Source of the DNA: Bacillota bacterium | GTDB lineage: Bacteria; Bacillota; Clostridia; Acetivibrionales; DSM-1351 | Direction: 5' to 3' | DNA length: 64,000 nucleotides | Assembly (NCBI GenBank): GCA_023443515.1 | Contig: JAEZUC010000058.1 | Location: 1 to 64,000, forward strand | Shown: one piece after another, positions 35,421 through 43,674 of the stretch | How positions within the stretch are numbered: the first letter of the stretch is position 1 | Layout of the letters: each line of letters begins with the position of its first letter | Translations under genes and position numbers: made by a program | Notes under the pieces: generated by a model | What the model was told of the DNA's origin: nothing | What the model saw: the letters and a program-made list of their open reading frames with translations, nothing else | Database searches by the model: none

Positions 35421-36174
35421 AGTTCCCCTCCCATTCTTCTTTTATCAGCTGTCTTATTATAGTTGCAAGCTTTGTGTAACGAACCGCCGACCTATCTTCA
35501 TATTCACTGCTTAAGGTTGTAATATCAGCAATTATTTTTCCCGGAGAGGCTGACAACACAATTACCCTGTCAGCTAAAAAAACGGCCTCTTCTATACTAT
35601 GTGTAACAAGTACTGCAGTAGCCTTGAAATCCCTTAATACACATCGCAGCATATTCTGTGCATATTCCCGCGACAAGGCGTCCAGCGCAGAAAAAGGTTC
35701 ATCCATTAACAACAAATCCGGCTTTATCATGAGACTTCTGGCAACCGCAGCCCTTTGGAGCTGTCCTCCGCTGACTTGTGAAGGATACCTGTCCAATATG
35801 TCTTCTATGTCCATTTTTCTGGTTATTTCCCTTAGTCTTGAATAAACTTCACTATCCAAAGGCAGTTTTCGAATTTTAACAGGCAACAGGCAATTATTTC
35901 GGATGGTCTTCCATTCCAAAAGTCCGTTTTTTTGAGGTATATAGGCAATTCTATGCATAGAAGGCTTCAAATCATTTCCATCTATCTTAACTCTACCCGT
36001 AAAATTGTTTTGAACTCCTGCCATAATTCTGAGCAAGCTTGTCTTTCCACACCCCGACGGGCCAATTATCGCACAAGTCTCACCATCGGCCACCTGTAAT
36101 GTTATAGGCCCTACGGCATGATGTTTTGCTTTGTTTGATTCATAGTAAACGCTGACCTCTGTCATTTCAAGCAA
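35341..36174 (-). CDS. NitT/TauT-type ABC transporter ATP-binding protein
   Basis: All nucleotide-binding motifs are intact: Walker A GPSGCGKTS, Q-loop region AYIPQKNGLLEW, signature VSGGQLQRAAVARSL, Walker B LLLMDEPFSALD and switch VTHSIEEAVFLADRV. This is the SsuB/TauB/ThiZ group. The C-terminal 30 residues are encoded in the region overlapping the permease gene. The substrate is unknown: sulfonates, nitrate-like ions and thiamine precursors are family possibilities. Confidence 0.92.
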   Translation of the reverse strand: MLEMTEVSVYYESNKAKHHAVGPITLQVADGETCAIIGPSGCGKTSLLRIMAGVQNNFTGRVKIDGNDLKPSMHRIAYIPQKNGLLEWKTIRNNCLLPVKIRKLPLDSEVYSRLREITRKMDIEDILDRYPSQVSGGQLQRAAVARSLMIKPDLLLMDEPFSALDALSREYAQNMLRCVLRDFKATAVLVTHSIEEAVFLADRVIVLSASPGKIIADITTLSSEYEDRSAVRYTKLATIIRQLIKEEWEGNCEEESDSVCAGYVNNKFDMVYNTPNI

Positions 36175-36338
36175 AAAGCTCTCACCCCCTGTAAAGATAT
36201 ATTTATATATATGCTGGAGTATTACAAAAAATAAAGGATAGAAAAAATCAAATTCAAAAGACTTGTTGTTTTTTGGAATAACATGATATAATAATAACGT
36301 GAGATTTCTGTTTGATAGTCTTTTTTGTCTTCCGATGA

Positions 36339-36366
36339 GGGAAGTCCGTTAGTGACTTTCCTTTTT
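36339..36366 (+). terminator. Leader terminator upstream of the cation antiporter
   Basis: GGGAAGTC (36339-36346) pairs with GACTTTCC (36354-36361) and is followed by TTTTT. It lies about 77 nt before the antiporter start, so the leader may be an attenuator. No known riboswitch consensus was recognised in the preceding 60 nt. Confidence 0.6.
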
Positions 36367-36442
36367 ATTATGTTAATGGAAATTCACAATACATATTGTT
36401 GTATTGATATACAAGAATTTAAAGAGTAGAGAAGGTGTAAAT

Positions 36443-37633
36443 TTGGAGAAGGTTCTTATTGATATTGCCCTTATTCTGATTTTTACAAAAATAGGAGGGC
36501 TTGTAAGTAGGAAATTCAAAATGCCCGAGGTATTGGGGGCGTTAATTGCAGGTGTTATTCTCGGCCCTGCGGTTCTGAAACTGGTTGATTATACTGAACA
36601 CATAAAGCTATTATCTGAATTGGGCGTAATTATGCTTATGTTTTTAGCAGGACTTGAAACTAACGTAAATGAACTTAAAAAAGCTGGAAAGACATCTCTT
36701 GTCATTGCTCTGGGCGGAGTAATCATACCTTTAATTCTGGGAACAGCAGCTGCATATCTGTTTTTTACCAACTTCTGGGAAAACCTATTTGTGGGTGTAA
36801 TTCTCACAGCCACAAGTGTCAGTATTTCCGTTGAAACACTTAACGAACTGGGCAAGCTCAATACAAAATCCGGGGTGAATATCCTGGGAGCCGCTGTAAT
36901 TGATGATGTTCTTGGTCTGATTCTTATTTCAATAGTGCTTGCTGTATCTAAAACCGTCGGAAGCGGTGCATCCGGTTCAGATGCCGTAATTAGCCTGGTT
37001 CTGACCTTTGTTAAAATAATTGCCTTTTGTGTAATTGCAGTAATAATGATTGCAATCGTACCTAAGTTTATTAATAAAATTAAGGCTGATGGTAACAACA
37101 AACGAGACCTTTTAACCTATGCCATAGCAATGGCACTCATTCTGGCATTTATATCAGAAATTCTCGGCATTGCTGCAATAACAGGTGCATATATCTGTGG
37201 TTTAACACTTTCACAATTCATACACAGAGATTATATAGAGAAAAATGTCAAAGCAATATCATCCGGCTTTTTGTCACTTATATTCTTTGCAAGCGTAGGT
37301 ATTGCAGCGGATATCAAGGGGTTGAACTTTGAAGTTGTGCTCATTACCCTTGTTATGTTTGCCATAGCAGTTGTAGGCAAGCTCTTTGGGTGCGGAGGAG
37401 CAGCAAAGCTGTTCAAAATGAGCAAGCGTGAATGTATTCAAATCGGAGTAGGTATGATTTCAAGAGGTGAGGTTGCCATAATCACAGCAAACATCGGAAT
37501 GCAAAACAAGATTATCTCCGAGGAAATATATATTCCAACGCTGATTGTGGTTATACTTACAACAGTAATAACCCCTGCATTATTAAAGATAGTATTCAGT
37601 TCAAAGCATAGTTTGACTGATTCTGCCGCATGA
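36443..37633 (+). CDS. CPA2-type cation:proton antiporter (KefB/NapA-like)
   Basis: The protein has about 12 hydrophobic segments, the MPEVLGALIAGVILGPAVL start typical of Na+/H+ exchanger domains, LSELGVIMLMFLAGLETN and the paired acidic residues in GAAVIDDVLGLILIS that carry ions. The TTG at 36443 is 5 nt after GAAGGTG and removes an unlikely 13-residue extension. No TrkA-N regulatory domain is attached. It is alone on its transcript, behind a leader terminator. Confidence 0.87.
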   Translation: MEKVLIDIALILIFTKIGGLVSRKFKMPEVLGALIAGVILGPAVLKLVDYTEHIKLLSELGVIMLMFLAGLETNVNELKKAGKTSLVIALGGVIIPLILGTAAAYLFFTNFWENLFVGVILTATSVSISVETLNELGKLNTKSGVNILGAAVIDDVLGLILISIVLAVSKTVGSGASGSDAVISLVLTFVKIIAFCVIAVIMIAIVPKFINKIKADGNNKRDLLTYAIAMALILAFISEILGIAAITGAYICGLTLSQFIHRDYIEKNVKAISSGFLSLIFFASVGIAADIKGLNFEVVLITLVMFAIAVVGKLFGCGGAAKLFKMSKRECIQIGVGMISRGEVAIITANIGMQNKIISEEIYIPTLIVVILTTVITPALLKIVFSSKHSLTDSAA

Positions 37634-37703
37634 TAAAAAGTACCTATTGACTAGCCATACACCTTTTGATATTATCTATACAAACAAAATAACTAAAAGT
37701 TTT

Positions 37704-37819
37704 ATAGGGTTCCGCAGTTAAACAGCTGGTCTGGTCCGAGATAAAACGCACAGTATTCTGTGTTCACGGAAGGATAAAAGCCTGGGAGATATTTTATAAT
37801 AATATCATCCAAGGCTTTT
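37704..37819 (+). ncRNA. Guanidine-I (ykkC) riboswitch with expression-platform terminator
   Basis: Conserved ykkC elements appear in order: AGGGTTCCGCAG, CTGGTCTGGTCCGAGA, AAAACGCACAG, TCACGGAAGGATAAAAGCC and TGGGAGA. AAAAGCCT (37776-37783) of the aptamer's 3' end also pairs with AGGCTTTT (37812-37819), with added pairing inward, to form a terminator. Guanidine binding should sequester the AAAAGCC segment and allow gdx expression. The known link between this class and SugE-type exporters supports the call. Confidence 0.93.
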
Positions 37820-37848
37820 CTTATTTTCTATTTAAAGGAGTGTAGTAT

Positions 37849-38169
37849 ATGAAATGGATAGTTCTTATAATTGCAGGTCTGCTGGAGACAGGCTGGGCTG
37901 TAGGGTTAAAATATTCCCATGGATTTACAAAACCTATACCAAGTATTTTTACTATAGCGGGTATGATAGCAAGTTTCTATTTTTTATCATTGGCATTAAA
38001 GGATCTTCCCCTTGGTACGGCATACGCAATCTGGACCGGAATTGGTACAGTTGGCACTGTAGTTTTAGGAATAATTTTATTTAAAGAGCCTACCGATATA
38101 ATCAGGCTGATTTGTATCGGTTTTATAGTAGTTGGAATAGTAGGGTTAAAGGTGTTTTCAGCACATTAA
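37849..38169 (+). CDS. gdx: SMR-family guanidinium exporter (SugE/Gdx)
   Basis: The 106-aa protein has four hydrophobic helices. The conserved glutamate of helix 1 is in IAGLLETGWAVGLKYS, and the Gdx-type motif LKDLPLGTAYAIWTGIGTVG follows. The ending VGIVGLKVFSAH matches SugE proteins. It lies directly behind a guanidine-I riboswitch, which identifies the likely substrate as guanidinium exchanged for protons. AAAGGAG precedes the ATG. Confidence 0.94.
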   Translation: MKWIVLIIAGLLETGWAVGLKYSHGFTKPIPSIFTIAGMIASFYFLSLALKDLPLGTAYAIWTGIGTVGTVVLGIILFKEPTDIIRLICIGFIVVGIVGLKVFSAH

Positions 38170-38175
38170 ACTTTT

Positions 38176-39108
38176 TTACGTCAAATCATTTTTTGTAATC
38201 TTTTTATTCAGTAAGTGTTCCTTTTCCGCCCACTCTATAGCAGATTTCAATTCATTCTCATCTGGAAGCCCGGCTTTTCTATAGTCGGGCAACACAATAT
38301 TCCCTTTAATGTTGTCAGGATATCCTATAAATTTTATGACTTCGTCCTGATACTTTTCTATTGGGGTTTCCTTCAAATATTTGACAGATTCATTATAGGC
38401 TTCATTCATTTTATTAATGGTCGATGATTTTTTATTGATAGTAGTTTCTTTAAATGCAATTACATTGCTGTAAATATTGTTTTTATAAGCAGAATCCAGA
38501 GCAACTGCACCATTTTTAACAGCCATTGAAGAAAAGGGTTCGGGAAGTAGTGCCAGCTGAACCTTGTTGTGCTGAAGCATTTCTAAGCGAACGGGAATAG
38601 AGGGTACTGCAACTTTTTTAATCTCATTAACACCAACACCGTTTTTATTGAGAATTTTATCCAGTGCGTACTCAATTATGGTATTTTCAGATATTGCAAC
38701 CTGGTACCCTTTGACTTCTTTTATGCTTTTTATGCCTGACTGACCACTTGCCACAAGGATAAAGTCACCATCTGTAACCCCGGTTATTTTTACTTTAAAA
38801 CCTGCGTTCTGATAAAGGCAGACAGCCACCATGTCGCAGAGAACACCGTCTATATGGGAGCTTTGAAATGCTGCATCCCTTTCACCGGCACTTTTAAACA
38901 CAACCAAATCCACGTCTAACCCATATTTCTTAAAGATACCCTTGTCCCTGGCGATTATGTAGGGTATGGCATCAACTGCCGGTGTGAGGCCTATTTTCAG
39001 ATGTTCCTCGTCGCCATTACTTCCTTCCCCGCTACATCCACAGGCAGTAAAAATTATTGAAAAAACCATTGCTAAACATAAAATAATAAACAGAAATTTA
39101 TTTCGCAT
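38176..39108 (-). CDS. NMT1/SsuA-like ABC substrate-binding lipoprotein
   Basis: The N-terminus is a lipoprotein signal (hydrophobic FLFIILCLAMVFSIIF then TACGCSG), so it is anchored outside the membrane. The mature part shows the family pattern: LKIGLTPAVDAIPYIIARDK, GIFKKYGLDVDLVVF, a SGIKSIKEVKGYQVAIS lobe and LALLPEPFSSMAVKNG. The ATG at 39108 follows GGAGG at 9 nt; an extension from 39144 lies over that site. The ligand is unknown. It is oriented like the NitT/TauT ATPase and permease 2 kb away but separated from them by two plus-strand genes. Confidence 0.87.
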   Translation of the reverse strand: MRNKFLFIILCLAMVFSIIFTACGCSGEGSNGDEEHLKIGLTPAVDAIPYIIARDKGIFKKYGLDVDLVVFKSAGERDAAFQSSHIDGVLCDMVAVCLYQNAGFKVKITGVTDGDFILVASGQSGIKSIKEVKGYQVAISENTIIEYALDKILNKNGVGVNEIKKVAVPSIPVRLEMLQHNKVQLALLPEPFSSMAVKNGAVALDSAYKNNIYSNVIAFKETTINKKSSTINKMNEAYNESVKYLKETPIEKYQDEVIKFIGYPDNIKGNIVLPDYRKAGLPDENELKSAIEWAEKEHLLNKKITKNDLT

Positions 39109-39161
39109 AAATGTCAACCTCCATAAAAGCACTATATTATGCATATGGGTTTTTTATGAAT

Positions 39162-39213
39162 ATTAAAAAAACCCCCGTTACCAAATTACTTTTCAGGTAA
39201 TAGGTAACAGGGG
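39162..39213 (-). terminator. Intrinsic terminator of the M16C peptidase gene
   Basis: On the minus strand CCCCTGTTACC (39213-39203) pairs with GGTAACGGGG (39182-39173), followed by a T tract (39171-39162). It ends the peptidase transcript before the lipoprotein gene. Confidence 0.85.
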
Positions 39214-39236
39214 CTTTTATTGTTTTAAGGAAATTA

Positions 39237-42200
39237 TTATTTGCCTGCCAGTTTCTGATTAAGATCATTTATAACTGTAGTAACAAAGGTAGCCGTTACT
39301 TCACCTTTTGGGTTAAAATTGCCCTTGTCATCAAGTTTAACAACATTAAAACCAACCAGAGCATTTATGGCATTTCTTGACCATGTTGCTGATGAATTAA
39401 TATCAGCAATTTTAGGCTTTGCATCCGGGAACTGTACACCGCTTAAAGTTGCTATTTTGTATATAAATACTGCAAGCTCTTCTTTTGTCAGCTTTCTGTT
39501 TTCATAGTAGTTTCCTTTTTTATCAGCGGTTATTAAACCCTGTTGCTTTGCTATTTCAATAGGATTGGGAGCACCTGCCAGAACCAATTCAAAAAACTGA
39601 CCTCTGGTAATTGAACTATCGGACTTAGAATCCTCCTGTCCCAATGAAACTATTTTTTCATAAAGTTCCTTGTTTTCATTTAGTTTTTCCTTACTTCCTG
39701 CTGTTGAATATGTGCCGTTTTTGAGCATATTTTCAACCATTGATGCTGAATCCTTCACATCCTGAACCGTTACGGATTTAATTTCTTTTAATATCTTTAA
39801 AATATCCTCAGAATTCATGCCCATCAAATAATATGATAATGCTGTATTAGCACCGGATAGTTCTCCGGCAGATACCGTGTAATTACTGAAGGATTTCAGA
39901 ATATAGCTATCAAGCTGTTCCTGAGTAAGATTAATATTCTTAAGGAATTCCGGTAATCCGTTGTATACCTCAAAGGTTTCCTTTATATTAGGGTCACGGT
40001 ACGAGGCAAGCATAAAGCCTTCATCTCCAAAATTCACGATGTTGTCATATGCTCCGTAGCCGAATCTTATCTTTGGAGTAATATAGTTTTCGTTAATAAC
40101 GGAGCCTATGGGAATATATTTTCCGCTGAATACTGTTCCCATATCTTCGTAGGTTGAATAAATCATGTTATACTGAACGGTGCTATCTACGGCTAAGCCC
40201 TCTCTTTTTGCAGGCTTTGGAAGCTTTGAATAATCCTGTTTTGTAAAATTCTTTGATGGTATACCATCTGTAAACTTCTTGATTGTGGACTCAAACGTGC
40301 TAATGTTGTTCTTATTTCCTGCAAAGGTAATTATCAGATTCTTTTTGTTCACAACCAATGTTTTTATATTTTCCAGTTCTTTTATAACAGCTTTTGGATT
40401 AGATGAAATCTCTTTTTCCAATTTTGTAAGGAAATTGTAGTAATCTAATCCTGAGCAATAATTAATATAGTTGTAAGCCTCAGTGGAGTATGCTCTGTTT
40501 CTTATTGCCTGAATACTTATAGGGTTGCTTGTAAATTGTGTTTTTAGCTCTGATATTTTAGATTTGATTATATTTAAAATATCATTGCTATTATTAAATT
40601 GAGTGTTGGTTATAATGTCTTTAACAATCTCCAGCTGCTTGTCATAATCCCCCATTATCCCGGTCCATGAAGCACTCAAAACAGGAGCATAATTTTTATA
40701 ATCTTTATCGGGTAAGGCGGATGCGCTAAATGAGCCTCCACTTATATATCTTGTCCTGAGATTACCTATCTTGTCTTTTTTATGAGACTTAGTATCAAGG
40801 TTCCCCAATAAATCCCCATACAGCTTTAAATAATGAAGCTTATCTGCAGGAACAGATGAAGTGTCGAAATACATGATAGTGGATTCGGTCTCTCCTACAT
40901 TTGCTTCTGCCGATATCAATCTTACTCCGTCAGCTTTAGCTTCCTTTACGTTGTAATTTTTAACTTCCTCCGGCAAATCCGAAATCTTTACAGCCTGAAT
41001 ACTCTTAACTACATCATTATTGTCTTCTCTGCTGTTCCATTCGCTAAAGGTTTTTGTTTCATTGACAATTGCATCTATTTGTTGTTGGCTCATTGATGCC
41101 TTTAAATCTGAAAGATACTTTTTCTGTTCTGCTGCCTGCTTTTCTGCGAGCCCTGCCTCAGGAACAGTTACAACGAGTGCAGTGTTTTTGTTATTTAAAA
41201 GGAAGTTTTTTGTAAGGCCTTCAAAATACTTTTTATCTGATTTAGCGGCGATGGCCTTTATGTTCTTTAGTATGTCATTGTAAAAATCAAAACTGCCGAA
41301 ATTTGCCCAAAAGCTTCCCATTTGTATAGACAAATTTATTCCAAGGTTTGGGGTTTCGGTAATGTTTGATGAGCCCTTCAATTCTCCGGCTATTACTGCA
41401 TCAACATCATCTTTCTTAAAGCCTGACTTTACAATATTACTCAGATATTTATCAATCAGTGTTTTAATTTCAGCTTTTTTACTCTCATCAGTATTTTGTG
41501 CGGAAAAACTTAATACCGGTATTGATAAACCCATATTATAGTTGACTACTATATCTCCTCCAAGTTTTTTATCTCGGAACTCCTGTTTTAATGCTGACGT
41601 ATTACTTCCCAGAAGTGCGCTTAATATAGCAACTCCCAGTAAATCTTCATTGGTAACGTTCTCCAGTGCAAAGCTATAATCAATCTGAGATGTATTCTGT
41701 GTATTTGTACCTGCAGCTACCGGATATTTATAGGTTTTTTCAACAGTCTTCTTTAATGGCTCCAGTTTTAACTTTTCTATTTTTATATCCTTTTTTTCAT
41801 ATTTTGAAAGGTAACTATCATCAATCATTTTAAGAAATCTTTCATAGTCCACGTTCCCATACAGCACCATAAGTGAATTGGATGGGTGGTAGTATGTGTC
41901 GTGTGTATTTATTACATTTTCATATGTCAGATTCTTAACTTTATCAGGATCTCCACCGGATATTGTAGATTGAGTACTGTTTGGAAAAAGGGTCTTTAAA
42001 CTGTTGTATGAAGCCGCAGTTGATATATTCCCCAAAGCGCCTTTCATTTCGTTATATACTGTACCGCTGATATTGAGATCTGCTTTGCTGTCCGCCATCT
42101 CATATCTCCAGGCTTCTCTTTTAAAGATATTCTTGTCATTATACACTGACGGATGGTATACACAATCCAAATAAACTTCCGTTAACTTTACCAGCTGATC

Positions 42201-42647
42201 CTCACTCAATGATGAGACAGGATATGTAGTAAAGTTCTGAGCTGTAAATGCGTTTATAAAAGTAGAATATGTCTGGTTCAAAATTGTAAATAGTACATTT
42301 TTCATTGGATACTTTTGTGAGCCGGATACAGTTATGTGCTCCAATACATGATTGACTCCCGTATCATCAAAAGCAGGTGTTTTGAATGAAATGTCAAATG
42401 CCCTGTTGGTATCCTTATTCTGAATAAAAATAAGCTTTGCACCTGTTTTTTCATGCTCGAATAAAACAGTTTTACTATCTATAACTTCCATATTTCCAAC
42501 TTCCATTGTCTTGAAGCCGGATACTATCTGTCCTTCCTTAGGCAAAGCCTTGAGTTCCGTTTGAGCAGCATTTACAACGGGTGCTGCATTGAGAAAAAGG
42601 CTTAAAATTAAGACAAATGACATCATGTACGAAACAACTTTTTTCAT
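39237..42647 (-). CDS. Secreted M16C (presequence-protease-like) metallopeptidase with C-terminal SLH repeats
   Basis: A signal peptide (KVVSYMMSFVLILSLFLNAA) opens this 1136-aa protein. The inverted zinc motif HVLEH occurs near residue 81 (VNHVLEHITVSGSQKYP), and the long double-domain architecture fits the M16C subfamily (Cym1/PreP/falcilysin), which degrades oligopeptides in a closed chamber. The last 115 residues carry S-layer-homology repeats (SITRGQFFELVLAGAP, LTKEELAVFIYKIATLSG, FNPKGEVTATFVTTVINDL), which should bind the protein to the cell wall. It is monocistronic with its own terminator. Extracellular M16C enzymes with SLH domains are uncommon outside clostridia and their relatives. 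Confidence 0.88.
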   Translation of the reverse strand: MKKVVSYMMSFVLILSLFLNAAPVVNAAQTELKALPKEGQIVSGFKTMEVGNMEVIDSKTVLFEHEKTGAKLIFIQNKDTNRAFDISFKTPAFDDTGVNHVLEHITVSGSQKYPMKNVLFTILNQTYSTFINAFTAQNFTTYPVSSLSEDQLVKLTEVYLDCVYHPSVYNDKNIFKREAWRYEMADSKADLNISGTVYNEMKGALGNISTAASYNSLKTLFPNSTQSTISGGDPDKVKNLTYENVINTHDTYYHPSNSLMVLYGNVDYERFLKMIDDSYLSKYEKKDIKIEKLKLEPLKKTVEKTYKYPVAAGTNTQNTSQIDYSFALENVTNEDLLGVAILSALLGSNTSALKQEFRDKKLGGDIVVNYNMGLSIPVLSFSAQNTDESKKAEIKTLIDKYLSNIVKSGFKKDDVDAVIAGELKGSSNITETPNLGINLSIQMGSFWANFGSFDFYNDILKNIKAIAAKSDKKYFEGLTKNFLLNNKNTALVVTVPEAGLAEKQAAEQKKYLSDLKASMSQQQIDAIVNETKTFSEWNSREDNNDVVKSIQAVKISDLPEEVKNYNVKEAKADGVRLISAEANVGETESTIMYFDTSSVPADKLHYLKLYGDLLGNLDTKSHKKDKIGNLRTRYISGGSFSASALPDKDYKNYAPVLSASWTGIMGDYDKQLEIVKDIITNTQFNNSNDILNIIKSKISELKTQFTSNPISIQAIRNRAYSTEAYNYINYCSGLDYYNFLTKLEKEISSNPKAVIKELENIKTLVVNKKNLIITFAGNKNNISTFESTIKKFTDGIPSKNFTKQDYSKLPKPAKREGLAVDSTVQYNMIYSTYEDMGTVFSGKYIPIGSVINENYITPKIRFGYGAYDNIVNFGDEGFMLASYRDPNIKETFEVYNGLPEFLKNINLTQEQLDSYILKSFSNYTVSAGELSGANTALSYYLMGMNSEDILKILKEIKSVTVQDVKDSASMVENMLKNGTYSTAGSKEKLNENKELYEKIVSLGQEDSKSDSSITRGQFFELVLAGAPNPIEIAKQQGLITADKKGNYYENRKLTKEELAVFIYKIATLSGVQFPDAKPKIADINSSATWSRNAINALVGFNVVKLDDKGNFNPKGEVTATFVTTVINDLNQKLAGK

Positions 42648-42774
42648 GAATTGGGTCTCCTTTTGTTTACAAAGTTTTCTAAATATAATTATTAAGACTA
42701 GTTTACATTATCAATAATGTCAAGTCTATCCTTTTTAGCATAATGCTATTTTATTGTTATAAAATGAGTGAAAC

Positions 42775-43662
42775 TTATAAAAATATATCCAGTAAAGAAG
42801 CCGTCAAAAATACTATGCTAATGATCTGATTAAGTGAGTATGACGTAAATGAATATACATCAGCTCCGGTATCATCAGGTTTTCTGACATTTGCTACCAT
42901 AGAATGCTCTATGGCAAAAAGTATTATTATAATCAAAAGTCCCGAAAAATATATTGTACCAAGCTGTGTGCTGATTATTCCCAAAACAAGCAAGAAGATA
43001 CAGGATATGAGATGGAAGGCGCTTGATATATGGAGTGACTTGCGTATACCGAATTTCACAGGAATTGAACGTAGTTTGTTAGCCTTATCAAATTCATAGT
43101 CCTGAATACCGTATATTATGTCAAAGCCAGCTACCCACAAAGTATTTGCAACACCCATTATCAATGCTGTAAAGGATAGCTTTCCTGTTACGGCAATCCA
43201 TGCACCCACCGGAGCGGTAGCTGTTGTAACCCCTAAAATAATATGGCAGAGCCATGTAAACCTTTTTGTATAAGAGTAGCCTGTCATAAATACAAGCGCG
43301 AAAGGTGCCAGAATAAGGCAAAGCACGTTCAACATGGCTGCAGAAACAAGCATTATTGCAAACGAAGTTGCCGCCAGGCCATAGGCTTCACCCTTGCTAA
43401 CCTGCCCCTGAGGAATCTGTCTCACTGATGTTCTTGGGTTAAGCTTATCAATCTCTGCATCTATGGCTCTGTTAATGGCATTGGCACCTGTCCTAGCTCC
43501 CATGAATGCCGTCAGTATCCACAACACCTTCCATGCACCGGGAAACCCATTTGAAGACAGAAGCATTGAAATAACAGCGAAAGACAGAGAAAATATGGAA
43601 TGTGAGAACATTACCAGAGTTCCATAGTCAGATATTTTTCTAATCACTTTTGATGCAAGCAT
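42775..43662 (-). CDS. UbiA-family prenyltransferase
   Basis: The 295-aa membrane protein has about eight hydrophobic helices and both aspartate-rich motifs of the family: NAINRAIDAEIDKLNPRT and DIIYGIQDYEFDK. It is the 4-hydroxybenzoate polyprenyltransferase (UbiA/MqnP-like) type, which attaches a prenyl chain to an aromatic acid. The UbiD-type gene ends 12 bp upstream in the same direction, so prenylation and decarboxylation probably act on the same aromatic intermediate. A complete quinone pathway is not visible here. Confidence 0.88.
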   Translation of the reverse strand: MLASKVIRKISDYGTLVMFSHSIFSLSFAVISMLLSSNGFPGAWKVLWILTAFMGARTGANAINRAIDAEIDKLNPRTSVRQIPQGQVSKGEAYGLAATSFAIMLVSAAMLNVLCLILAPFALVFMTGYSYTKRFTWLCHIILGVTTATAPVGAWIAVTGKLSFTALIMGVANTLWVAGFDIIYGIQDYEFDKANKLRSIPVKFGIRKSLHISSAFHLISCIFLLVLGIISTQLGTIYFSGLLIIIILFAIEHSMVANVRKPDDTGADVYSFTSYSLNQIISIVFLTASLLDIFL

Positions 43663-43674
43663 GTTTCCTCCTTA

